Assembly (NCBI GenBank): GCA_018365815.1
Contig: JAGZJH010000039.1
Span: 1-21,167 of the forward strand
DNA length: 21,167 nt
Source: Erysipelotrichaceae bacterium
GTDB taxonomy: Bacteria > Bacillota_I > Bacilli_A > Erysipelotrichales > Coprobacillaceae
Direction of reading: 5' to 3'
Shown: piece by piece, positions 14,509 to 21,070 of the stretch
Numbering within the stretch: the first letter of the stretch is position 1
Layout of the letters: each line of letters begins with the position of its first letter
Translations under genes and position numbers: made by a program
Notes under the pieces: generated by a model
Seen by the model: only the letters and a program-made list of their open reading frames with translations
Database searches by the model: none
Told to the model about the DNA's origin: nothing

Positions 14509-15228
14509 ATGAAATTGATTATTGAAGAAAATGAACAAAAAATGAGCGAAAGTGCAATGCACATTTTATTAGGAGCAATGATGCAAGATAAACGTGTGAA
14601 TATCTCACTTACTGCCGGTCGTTCTCCGATTCATTTATATAAAATGATGATTCCGCAAGTTAAAGACCAAGAAAAATATAAAGATGTGCAATATTATTTA
14701 TTTGATGAAGCGCCTTATCAAGATAAACCCTATGGACCTAATTGGGACGAGATGCAAGATTTATTTTTTAGAGATGCCAACATTCCTGAAGAACGTATTC
14801 ACACGACAACTTTAGAGAACTGGGAAACTTATGATAAAGAAATTCGTGATGCTGGTGAAATCGATGTAATGTTAATTGGATTAGGATATGACGGACATTT
14901 TTGTAGCAACTGCCCAAGATGCACTCCAATGGATAGTTATACATATCCTTGCGATCGAGAAACTAAAAATAAAGCCAATCCATCTTATCCACCTAGACCA
15001 GAATTACCTATCACTTTAACAATGGGACCAAAAAGTTTAATGCGTGTTAAACATTTAGTGATGATTGTGACAGGAAAAGAAAAAGCAGAAATTTTAAAAC
15101 AAGTGTTAGATTCACCAATTACAGATGAATTACCTGCAACAATTTTAAAATTACATCCTAACTTTACTGTAATCTGCGATAAAGATGCTGCTTCTTTATT
15201 GAATATGGAAGATTATAAAAGATTGTAG
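14509..15228 (+). CDS. Glucosamine-6-phosphate isomerase / 6-phosphogluconolactonase family protein, divergent active site
   Basis: Member of the NagB/6PGL superfamily (239 aa, normal length). The phosphate-binding segment SLTAGRSPIHLY (about 33-44), the acidic FDEAPY and the catalytic-loop motif LGYDGH (125-130) identify the fold. In true NagB the last motif continues with an N-E-P turn bearing the proton-transfer Glu. Here it is H130-F-C132-S-N-C135-P-R-C138, so the Glu is absent and three cysteines are spaced CxxCxxC. A standard glucosamine-6-phosphate deaminase activity is therefore doubtful; a related sugar-phosphate isomerase or lactonase is possible. AGGAGG (14497-14502) is six bases from the ATG. 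It is divergent from PTS EIIC and followed by a terminator. Confidence 0.75.
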   Translation: MKLIIEENEQKMSESAMHILLGAMMQDKRVNISLTAGRSPIHLYKMMIPQVKDQEKYKDVQYYLFDEAPYQDKPYGPNWDEMQDLFFRDANIPEERIHTTTLENWETYDKEIRDAGEIDVMLIGLGYDGHFCSNCPRCTPMDSYTYPCDRETKNKANPSYPPRPELPITLTMGPKSLMRVKHLVMIVTGKEKAEILKQVLDSPITDELPATILKLHPNFTVICDKDAASLLNMEDYKRL

Positions 15229-15234
15229 TGTATA

Positions 15235-15265
15235 AAAGAATTTCCTTATTTTGGAAATTCTTTTT
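15235..15265 (+). terminator. Terminator after the isomerase-like gene
   Basis: AGAATTTCC (15237-15245) pairs with GGAAATTCT (15253-15261) around a 7-base loop, followed by TTTTT. Confidence 0.85.
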
Positions 15266-15308
15266 ACATCCTATAAAGATATGTTAAATTTGATAAAGGA
15301 GTGATACT

Positions 15309-15902
15309 ATGGTAAAAAGAAATAAAACAAAAGAAAAGAAAATAAAAAAGATATCTTTTGCAAAATATGAAATCACAAAAATCAGAATGAGAAGATTTTG
15401 GGCTTTAATCATTGACTGGTATTTAACAGGTATGATTGTTTCTTTACCGGTTACATTTTATTTAAGAGGGGATAGTTATTTAAAATCAGAAATGTTTAAC
15501 TTAACAAGTTATCCATTATCAGTCGGGTTAATGCTTGGATTTTATGGTGTTTTGATAGGATTTGTTTATTATGTCATAATTCCGACTTATCTATGGCAAG
15601 GGCAAACACTTGGTAAAAAAATCTGTAAAATAAAAATCGCCAATGAATATGGCCAAAATGTTAATTTTAAAACCCTGTTTATTAGAGAAATGATTGGGTC
15701 AACTGTCATTGAAGGTGGAATTATTATAAGTGCAACTTATTTAAGAAAGATGTTACCACTTATTGGATTACAAGCAATGGTAAATCCTTTAATGTACGTT
15801 TCATACGCTATTACCATTGTTTCTATTCTCTATGCCTATTTTAATCCTTTATCACAGTCTTTTCATGATTTATTAGCAAAGACAATTGTTGTCAATAAAT
15901 AG
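15309..15902 (+). CDS. RDD family membrane protein
   Basis: Small integral membrane protein (197 aa) with a very basic N-terminus (about 20 Lys/Arg-rich residues) and three or four hydrophobic segments. The RDD-family features are RMRRFWALIIDWYLTG at the first helix (with the Arg and Asp of the family name), the GQTLGKKICKIKI loop, and the C-terminal FHDLLAKTIVV. The function of the family is mostly unknown; some members are linked to ion exchange. AAAGGAG is correctly spaced before the ATG at 15309. A weak promoter (TTTACA 15263-15268, TAAATT 15285-15290) lies between the upstream terminator and the gene. The stop codon lies next to the rpiR promoter. Confidence 0.85.
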   Translation: MVKRNKTKEKKIKKISFAKYEITKIRMRRFWALIIDWYLTGMIVSLPVTFYLRGDSYLKSEMFNLTSYPLSVGLMLGFYGVLIGFVYYVIIPTYLWQGQTLGKKICKIKIANEYGQNVNFKTLFIREMIGSTVIEGGIIISATYLRKMLPLIGLQAMVNPLMYVSYAITIVSILYAYFNPLSQSFHDLLAKTIVVNK

Positions 15903-15932
15903 TTTACACTTTCCTTATAAATGTTATATAAT
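15903..15932 (+). promoter_or_regulatory. Promoter for the RpiR-family regulator
   Basis: TTTACA (15903-15908), 18 bases, exact TATAAT (15927-15932). The -10 lies in a perfect inverted repeat GTTATAT-AATTC-ATATAAC (15923-15941), a possible autoregulatory operator. Everything sits within the hairpin described at 15906-15959. Confidence 0.65.
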
Positions 15933-15959
15933 TCATATAACGAAAGGAAGTGTTTTTTT
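15906..15959 (+). terminator. Terminator of the RDD gene enclosing the rpiR promoter
   Basis: ACACTT (15906-15911) and CCTT (15913-15916) pair with AAGG (15944-15947) and AAGTGT (15948-15953), leaving one bulged T. An inner stem GTTATAT / ATATAAC is present. A run of seven T (15953-15959) ends just before the GTG start of the next gene. In RDD readthrough RNA the 3' arm would also mask the rpiR ribosome binding site. Confidence 0.6.
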
Positions 15960-16742
15960 GTGTTTAATCTAATTATTATTTTAATTTCTACGCTTAATAG
16001 TGAGCCAAAAGATTCTAATAACTATAAAATCGCTAAATATATTATCGATAATATTACAAAACTTGAAAATTGTACGCTAACAGAGTTGGCTAAAAAATGC
16101 TACGTTTCAAATTCAAGTATTTCCCGTTTTTGCACAGACATTGGTTTAGAAGATTTTAATGCGTTAAAAAATCAAATAACACAATTTCCTTACGCTCAAA
16201 AAATAGCAAGGGAAAAATTCAATTTTAAAGAATATGATTCACATTCTTTATCAAAGTCGTATATTGAAAGTGTTGCTCAAAATTTAAATACTATGAATAC
16301 GGATTCTTTAGATAGGGATATTAAAAAAATTGTGAAAGATATACAACAATATGATAACATTGCTGTTTTTGGATATTTACAATCTACTAATATTGCTTTA
16401 GATTTACAATATGATTTACAAACGAATAGGAAAATAGTTTTTACACGTATCAAATTTAAAGAACAAGTGGAATACATTCGTCAAGCAGATGAACATACAT
16501 TACTCATTATTTTTTCTGATTCTGGAACATATTTTGATCGTGTTTTTCAAAGAATGCAACCATTTAAAGATTTAAAACATAAGCCTAAAATATGTATGAT
16601 TACTTCAAGTTCAACTCAAAGTGTTCCCTATATCGACCATTACATTCGTTATAATGGTAGAAATGACTATGCAACCCATCCGTTTCCAATGATGGTTATT
16701 GCGAAATTAATTTGTTTACAATATGCAAAAAGTATAGAATAA
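15960..16742 (+). CDS. RpiR/MurR-family transcriptional regulator
   Basis: Sugar-phosphate-responsive DNA-binding regulator of 260 aa. The N-terminal RpiR-type helix-turn-helix is at about 35-65 (LTELAKKCYVSNSSISRFC), and a SIS sugar-phosphate-binding domain covers about 105-250, including the IAVFGYLQST and LLIIFSDSGTYF segments. Such proteins usually control a nearby sugar operon. The GTG at 15960 is chosen because AGGAAG (15945-15950) is nine bases upstream; an in-frame ATG at 15921 precedes the predicted start of transcription. In SIS domains the second motif often reads S-x-S-G-x-T; here it is SDSGTY. Likely target genes are the EIIC and isomerase-like pair, by proximity and the GAAA/TTTC repeat. 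Confidence 0.85.
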   Translation: MFNLIIILISTLNSEPKDSNNYKIAKYIIDNITKLENCTLTELAKKCYVSNSSISRFCTDIGLEDFNALKNQITQFPYAQKIAREKFNFKEYDSHSLSKSYIESVAQNLNTMNTDSLDRDIKKIVKDIQQYDNIAVFGYLQSTNIALDLQYDLQTNRKIVFTRIKFKEQVEYIRQADEHTLLIIFSDSGTYFDRVFQRMQPFKDLKHKPKICMITSSSTQSVPYIDHYIRYNGRNDYATHPFPMMVIAKLICLQYAKSIE

Positions 16743-16771
16743 AAGTATAACGTTAAAGGAGGAAATTAAAA

Positions 16772-17230
16772 GTGAACGAAGAATTATCTCGATTAGTCTC
16801 TTTATCCAATCGCTATGATTTAAATGAATATGAAGCGTTAGGGATATTAAATCAAGGTGTTTTAGTAATAGCAAGACAAATTTTGGATATAAGTAGGGCT
16901 ACAGGAAATAGTGTTGTAGTAAAGTATTTAAAATTATCATATCATTATTTAAAACTATTACAAGATGATTTAATCCTCGTTCAAAATAGCCTAATTCAAA
17001 ATGAAGAAGTATCATTAACTACAAAGGTTATAGAAGTCCCTCAATGGGAAGAAGTCTATGAACAAAATTCTGCACAAATCATTGCTTTAATTGATAAGTT
17101 AAATGAAGTGTTTAATATTATGTATGATATTATTGAAACATATTTAACGATGAAGTCTTATGCTTTTGTCATTAAAGAAAATTTACAACAAATTATGAAT
17201 GTCCTTAGTGTCATTGCGATTGGTTTGTAA
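16772..17230 (+). CDS. Hypothetical helical protein
   Basis: Not recognised. The 152-aa product is soluble, almost entirely predicted helical and rather hydrophobic, with Leu/Ile-rich heptad-like stretches (KYLKLSYHYLKLLQDDLILV; IIALIDKLNEVFNIMYDII). A Pro-containing acidic linker VIEVPQWEEVYEQ divides two halves of similar size, suggesting a helical bundle. There are no cysteines and no signal peptide. The start is a GTG with a strong AAAGGAGG (16755-16762) nine bases upstream. It lies 29 bases after rpiR with no terminator between, so it is probably co-transcribed and may work with that regulator; this is inference from position only. Confidence 0.75.
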   Translation: MNEELSRLVSLSNRYDLNEYEALGILNQGVLVIARQILDISRATGNSVVVKYLKLSYHYLKLLQDDLILVQNSLIQNEEVSLTTKVIEVPQWEEVYEQNSAQIIALIDKLNEVFNIMYDIIETYLTMKSYAFVIKENLQQIMNVLSVIAIGL

Positions 17231-17262
17231 AGGTGTGTCAGTTGAATAAAATTAGATAATTT

Positions 17263-17304
17263 AAAAAAGACAATGTCATCGTTTAATCAATACATTGTCT
17301 TTTT
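17263..17304 (+). terminator. Terminator after the rpiR-hypothetical unit
   Basis: AAAAGACAATGT (17265-17276) pairs with ACATTGTCTTTT (17292-17303), loop of 15 bases, T-rich end. The A-rich 5' side could let it work in the other direction too. Confidence 0.8.
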
Positions 17305-17439
17305 ATATTGTTATGACGATATACAATTAATAAAGCTATACTATTAGATTTAAAATTGCTAATAATCATACAGAGCATATTATTTCCTTTACACTCAATA
17401 CCAAATTTTGTATATTAAACTTAATGAAATCATTTAACT

Positions 17440-17448
17440 TGATATAAA
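17440..17448 (+). promoter_or_regulatory. Extended -10 promoter for the GrpB-like gene
   Basis: TGATATAAA fits TGnTATAAT with one mismatch. No good -35 is seen. The rest of the stretch from 17305 to this point shows nothing else that I can support. Confidence 0.4.
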
Positions 17449-17476
17449 CAATAAAATGATTAAACGAGGTGAAAAA

Positions 17477-18040
17477 ATGTCTAAAAAATTATCAGAAATG
17501 AGTTTAGAAGAACTATGGCAATTATTTCCTATTTTCTTAACGCCACATCGAGATGAATGGGAAAAATGGTATCAAGAGGAAGAAACATTTTTAAAAAGTA
17601 TTCTTGATTGTACGTTGGACATCTATCATATCGGTAGTACTTCAATTAAGAACATTTGGGCAAAACCGATTATTGATATTTTAGTAGATGTCCCAATAAC
17701 AGCAGATTTAATTTTAATAAAAGAAATACTTATCCAAAATGGATATACTTGTATGAATGAAGGTCAAAATCGCTTTTTTTTTAATAAAGGCTATACAGAA
17801 CAAGGATTTGCTCAAAAAGTATTTCATTTACATTTAAGATATAATCAAGATCATGATGAATTATATTTTCGAGATTATTTAAATGAACATGAAAACATAG
17901 CACATGAATATGAAAAATTAAAATTAATGTTATGGAAAAAATACGAGCATAATCGAGATGGTTATACAAATGCAAAGACTGAATTTATCCAAAAATATAC
18001 ACATCTAGCTAAAATAAAGTATAAAGGAAGATATGAGTAA
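17477..18040 (+). CDS. GrpB family protein (UPF0157, nucleotidyltransferase-like)
   Basis: A 187-aa member of the GrpB/UPF0157 family, which has a nucleotidyltransferase-like fold and no settled biochemical role. The diagnostic core is present: YHIGSTSIKNIWAKPIIDILVDV (about 46-68), where the G-S-T-S and the D-x-L-V pattern form the putative active site. The FHLHLRYNQDHDELYFRDYLNEH segment (about 115-137) is equally typical. The start at 17477 follows GAGGTG (17466-17471) by five bases; an ATG seven codons upstream is in frame but includes that site. It appears to be a single gene, convergent with the VanZ-like gene and sharing a terminator with it. Confidence 0.88.
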   Translation: MSKKLSEMSLEELWQLFPIFLTPHRDEWEKWYQEEETFLKSILDCTLDIYHIGSTSIKNIWAKPIIDILVDVPITADLILIKEILIQNGYTCMNEGQNRFFFNKGYTEQGFAQKVFHLHLRYNQDHDELYFRDYLNEHENIAHEYEKLKLMLWKKYEHNRDGYTNAKTEFIQKYTHLAKIKYKGRYE

Positions 18041-18041
18041 A

Positions 18042-18063
18042 ATAAAAACCGGGATAGCCGGTT
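18042..18063 (-). terminator. Terminator between the GrpB-like and VanZ-like genes
   Basis: AACCGG (18047-18052) pairs with CCGGTT (18058-18063) around GATAG. On the minus strand it is followed by TTTTTATTTT, a good terminator for the VanZ-like gene whose stop codon overlaps the stem. On the plus strand the tail (AAATTT) is weak. Confidence 0.75.
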
Positions 18064-18586
18064 AAATTTGTGAGAGATGTAATTTTCTTTTTTGCTTTTT
18101 AAATTGATAAGTATAGTAAAGTGTAAATATAATGCAATAAATAATTAAAGCAATCATAATTCCAAACAAAGCCCCACTTGTATCAATCATGACATCAAAC
18201 ATTTGAGGACTACGACCACTTACAAAGATTTGATGAAATTCGTCAGTACAAGCATAGATAAAACAAAAGATTAAACTTATTAACACACGCATTACCATTT
18301 TTATTTTAAAGGTAAATAACACCAACATCACATTAATACTTAATGCAAAATAAATCATCATATGTGCTAATTTTCTAAAAAAATATTCAATTAAAGCATA
18401 GTGTTCAGGGGTAATAGACATTTTAAGATCTTTATGCGTAAATATATAAACGATTTTATTAAATAAATTGACACACATGGTACTTAGTTCTTTAGACTCA
18501 CTCCCTGAGTCTGCTGAAAATAGAAAAATTGCAATCATACAAATTAAAGTTGTTAAAATGGTAATTATCCGTAATTTTTTAATCAT
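18062..18586 (-). CDS. VanZ-like membrane protein
   Basis: Integral membrane protein of 174 aa with four or five hydrophobic segments. The VanZ-family signature is clear: FRKLAHMMIYFAL in the middle and TDEFHQIFVSGRSPQMFDVMIDTSGALFG toward the C-terminus. VanZ itself gives low-level teicoplanin resistance, but most family members in Firmicutes are of unknown role and are not resistance genes. There is no van cluster nearby. The start at 18586 is preferred because the AAGGAAG ribosome binding site lies about eight bases upstream; ATG 18592 and GTG 18595 are too close to it. A minus-strand extended -10 (TGTTATAAT at 18619-18611) drives it. Confidence 0.87.
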   Translation of the reverse strand: MIKKLRIITILTTLICMIAIFLFSADSGSESKELSTMCVNLFNKIVYIFTHKDLKMSITPEHYALIEYFFRKLAHMMIYFALSINVMLVLFTFKIKMVMRVLISLIFCFIYACTDEFHQIFVSGRSPQMFDVMIDTSGALFGIMIALIIYCIIFTLYYTYQFKKQKRKLHLSQI

Positions 18587-18610
18587 TAACATCACTTCCT
18601 TTTATGAAGT

Positions 18611-18640
18611 ATTATAACAGTTTTTTATATTAATTATAGT
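18611..18640. promoter_or_regulatory. Divergent promoter region for VanZ-like and LysR genes
   Basis: On the minus strand, TGTTATAAT (18619-18611) is an exact extended -10 for the VanZ-like gene. On the plus strand TATAGT (18635-18640) is a possible -10 for the LysR gene with only a weak -35. The two lie within 30 bases, so the promoters may interfere. Confidence 0.5.
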
Positions 18641-18671
18641 AAAAAGGCGCTATAAAAGAAAGGAGTAAATT

Positions 18672-19589
18672 ATGACGATATTACAATTACGTTATTTTGT
18701 AAGTGTAGCAACACATGGAAAAATTAGCGAAGCCGCTAAAGAATTGTTTATTTCACAACCCACTTTAACAAATGCTATTCAAGATTTAGAAGAAGAATTA
18801 GGGTTTTTAGTTTTTAATCGTACCAATCGTGGAATTGCAATTACAAAAGAAGGGACACGATTTTTAGGATACGCCAGACAAGTTTTAGAACAAATGTCTA
18901 TTTTAGAAAGTACTTTTTTAGAAAAAAAGCAGGAACGTTTTGTTTTTCAAGTCTCAACCCAACATTATTCTTTTGTGGTAAATGCGTTTGTAGATTTAAT
19001 TTCAGAGTTAAGTTCAGATGATTATGAACTGACTTTAAGAGAATGTCGAACTTATGAAATTATTGATGATGTGAAAAATAATCGCAGTCAGTTAGGAGTG
19101 ATTTATTTAAACCAGTTTAATGAATTGGTCATGAAAAAATATTTAAAAGAAAATCATTTAGTATTTAAGCAACTATTTGTAGCACAACCGCATGTGTTTA
19201 TTAGTCAAAAACACCCTTTAGCGAGTAAAGAAACGGTGAGTTTAGAAGATTTAGAACAATATCCATTTTTATCTTTTGAACAAGGGGAACATAATTCATT
19301 TTATTTTTCAGAAGAAATTTTAAGTACAGTTCCTAGAAATAAAGTGATTAAAGTCAGTGATCGTGCGACTTTGTTTAATCTTTTAATTGGTGTGAATGGT
19401 TATACTATTTGTACAGGGATTATTAGTAAAGATTTAAATGGTGAAGATATTATTTCAAAACGTTTGTTAGTTGATGATGAAATTCGTTTAGGGATTATTT
19501 ATCGTAAAGATGAAACTTTAACAAGTTTAGGTCAACATTTCGAAGATTTAATTATAAAACACACTGCTCATATTCAAAACAATATTTGA
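18672..19589 (+). CDS. LysR-family transcriptional regulator
   Basis: DNA-binding regulator of 305 aa, normal for LysR. The N-terminal winged helix-turn-helix (1-60) reads MTILQLRYFVSVATHGKISE and continues AAKELFISQPTLTNAIQDLE, with FNRTNRGIAITKEG in the wing. A linker helix and an effector-binding domain (about 90-295) follow. AAAGGAG lies properly before the ATG. It is transcribed in the same direction as the downstream MetE-like gene but separated from it by a strong terminator, with a LysR-box-like palindrome after the terminator. LysR regulators of methionine genes (such as CmbR, MetR, CysB types) respond to sulfur metabolites; a similar role here is inference. Confidence 0.92.
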   Translation: MTILQLRYFVSVATHGKISEAAKELFISQPTLTNAIQDLEEELGFLVFNRTNRGIAITKEGTRFLGYARQVLEQMSILESTFLEKKQERFVFQVSTQHYSFVVNAFVDLISELSSDDYELTLRECRTYEIIDDVKNNRSQLGVIYLNQFNELVMKKYLKENHLVFKQLFVAQPHVFISQKHPLASKETVSLEDLEQYPFLSFEQGEHNSFYFSEEILSTVPRNKVIKVSDRATLFNLLIGVNGYTICTGIISKDLNGEDIISKRLLVDDEIRLGIIYRKDETLTSLGQHFEDLIIKHTAHIQNNI

Positions 19590-19624
19590 TATAGAAAAAA
19601 ACTATATCGAAGTATTGTTTTTTT
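19578..19624 (+). terminator. Strong terminator after the LysR gene
   Basis: Long hairpin: AACAATATTT (19578-19587) plus GATATAG (19588-19594) pair with CTATATC (19602-19608) and AGTATTGTT (19611-19619) apart from one bulge and a G-U pair; loop of seven A; T run 19618-19624. The stop codon lies within the 5' arm. Confidence 0.85.
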
Positions 19625-19635
19625 GTATTATACAA
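19623..19635. promoter_or_regulatory. Candidate LysR box upstream of the MetE-like gene
   Basis: TTGTATTATACAA is a T-N11-A sequence with dyad symmetry (TTGTA-TTA-TACAA), the classic form of a LysR operator. It overlaps the predicted -35 of the MetE-like promoter. Confidence 0.5.
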
Positions 19636-19657
19636 GTAGAAAAAAGTCAGTTAAAAT
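19629..19657 (+). promoter_or_regulatory. Promoter for the MetE-like gene
   Basis: TATACA (19629-19634), 17 bases, TAAAAT (19652-19657). Both hexamers are imperfect, as expected for an activator-dependent promoter. Start of transcription near 19663. Confidence 0.45.
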
Positions 19658-19687
19658 ATACCTACAATAAGAAAAGGAGGGGGTTTA

Positions 19688-20800
19688 ATGAAGCCAAGTG
19701 GCCCTTTTAGATATGATATTGTCGGTAGTTTTTTACGTCCTGATTATCTAAAACAAGCAAGAGCAGATTATGAGGCGAATAAGATTACCAAAGATCAACT
19801 TCAAGAGGTTGAAGATGAGGCAATTAAAGAATTAGTAAAACAACAACAAGAAATTGGATTAAAAGCTGTTACTGATGGTGAATTTAGACGTAAGTATTGG
19901 CATTTTGATTTTATTAGCGAATTAAATGGGATTACAACTTATCAATATGATACAGGTGGTTCATTTAATGGTGCAATGGGGAAGATGGACACATATTATG
20001 TAAGTGGGGAGTTATCTTTTAATCCACACCATTCATTTTTAAATCATTTTAAATTCATGAAATCTATTGCAGGGGATAATGTGGTAAAACAAACCATTCC
20101 AGGACCAAATATGATTTTAAATAGTGGGGTGATTAGTTCTTCTTATTATCGTGAAAGTCCGTATTATAAAAATTTAGATGAGGTTATTGAAGCGATTGCG
20201 AAAACTTATCAAGAGGCTATTTTAGCGTTTTATCAAGCAGGATGTCGTTATTTACAATTAGATGATACAGCATGGGGAACATTATTTAATCCTAAATCTA
20301 TTGAAGCATTTGAAGCATTAGGATATACAATTCCTGAGTTATGTGAAAAATTTACAAAAGTTACTCAAAAGAGTTTAGAAAATCGTCCGCAAGATATGAC
20401 GATTACAATTCATGTTTGTCGTGGAAACTTTAAATCCAATTGGTTATATGAAGGGACTTACGACAACATTGCTTCGGCTTTATTTGAAAAAGTTGATGTA
20501 GATGGATTCTTTTTAGAATTTGATGATGAGCGTTCTGGAAGTTTTGAACCTTTACAAAAAGTAAGTGGGGATAAAATTGTTGTTTTAGGTTTAATTACTT
20601 CAAAAACTCCAACATTAGAAGATGAAGAATTTATTATTAATAGAATTAAAGAAGCAAGTCAGTACATTCCACTTGAAAGACTATGTTTAAGTCCACAATG
20701 TGGTTTTGCTTCAACGCAAGAAGGGAACACTTTAACAAGTATAGAACAATGGGAGAAAGTTAAACTTGTTAAAAGGGTTTCTGAAAAAGTATGGGGATAG
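19688..20800 (+). CDS. MetE-like cobalamin-independent methyltransferase (YxjG/YxjH type)
   Basis: Zinc-dependent methyltransferase of the MetE C-terminal-domain family (370 aa, UROD/MetE-like barrel), related to Bacillus YxjG and YxjH. Full-length MetE has about 750 aa; this single-barrel form lacks the N-terminal half. The zinc ligands of the family are visible as H242-V-C244 in TIHVCRGN, E277 in FLEFDD and C338 in SPQCGFAS. The N-terminus has the typical DIVGSFLRP and VTDGEFRR motifs. AGGAGG (19675-19680) precedes the ATG by seven bases. It likely methylates homocysteine or a related thiol; the methyl donor of these short forms is not certain. The upstream LysR and LysR box suggest sulfur-linked regulation. 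Confidence 0.88.
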   Translation: MKPSGPFRYDIVGSFLRPDYLKQARADYEANKITKDQLQEVEDEAIKELVKQQQEIGLKAVTDGEFRRKYWHFDFISELNGITTYQYDTGGSFNGAMGKMDTYYVSGELSFNPHHSFLNHFKFMKSIAGDNVVKQTIPGPNMILNSGVISSSYYRESPYYKNLDEVIEAIAKTYQEAILAFYQAGCRYLQLDDTAWGTLFNPKSIEAFEALGYTIPELCEKFTKVTQKSLENRPQDMTITIHVCRGNFKSNWLYEGTYDNIASALFEKVDVDGFFLEFDDERSGSFEPLQKVSGDKIVVLGLITSKTPTLEDEEFIINRIKEASQYIPLERLCLSPQCGFASTQEGNTLTSIEQWEKVKLVKRVSEKVWG

Positions 20801-20845
20801 TGTAGTTACAATAATAGAATTATTATTGAGAGGGTTTATATATAG

Positions 20846-20867
20846 ACAGCCAATAGGCTGTTTTTTT
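20846..20867 (+). terminator. Terminator after the MetE-like gene
   Basis: ACAGCC (20846-20851) pairs with GGCTGT (20856-20861), loop AATA, followed by seven T. Confidence 0.88.
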
Positions 20868-20934
20868 ATTGACTACTAGTTAATAAGATAGATTGTAGAC
20901 ATCACATAAAATCATTTCATGTATTAGTTAAATA

Positions 20935-21021
20935 GAAAATATTAGTGATGATACAAAAGATTATCAAATAGTATTTGAGTATATCGAAGAATTTTACAAT
21001 ACTGAAATTACCTTCTTTTAA
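20935..21021 (+). pseudogene. Remnant of an IS3-family OrfB transposase
   Basis: One frame reads IVFEYIEEFYNT before running into ITFF and a stop. 'F-E-Y-I-E-x-F-Y-N' is the highly typical near-C-terminal segment of IS3-family integrase domains (usually followed by R-x-R-x-H-S). The match is lost immediately after the Asn-Thr, and a stop precedes the fragment, so only about 28 codons remain. This looks like an old insertion worn down to a scar. Confidence 0.5.
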
Positions 21022-21070
21022 ATATTTACTTTTTCTACCTAATATAACAAAAAGAACTAGGAATATTATA

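Noticed and set aside
17231..17258. Tiny reading frame TTG AAT AAA ATT AGA TAA after the hypothetical gene
   Set aside because: AGGTGTG in front resembles a ribosome binding site, but only five codons follow before the stop. At best it is the stump of a lost gene.
18062..18586. Glycopeptide resistance gene
   Set aside because: VanZ-like proteins are common in Firmicutes and most are unrelated to resistance. No vanHAX or vanRS genes are nearby.
18640..18656. cre-like GGCGCTATAA before the LysR gene
   Set aside because: Around the central CG four consensus positions are wrong, including the conserved outer C.
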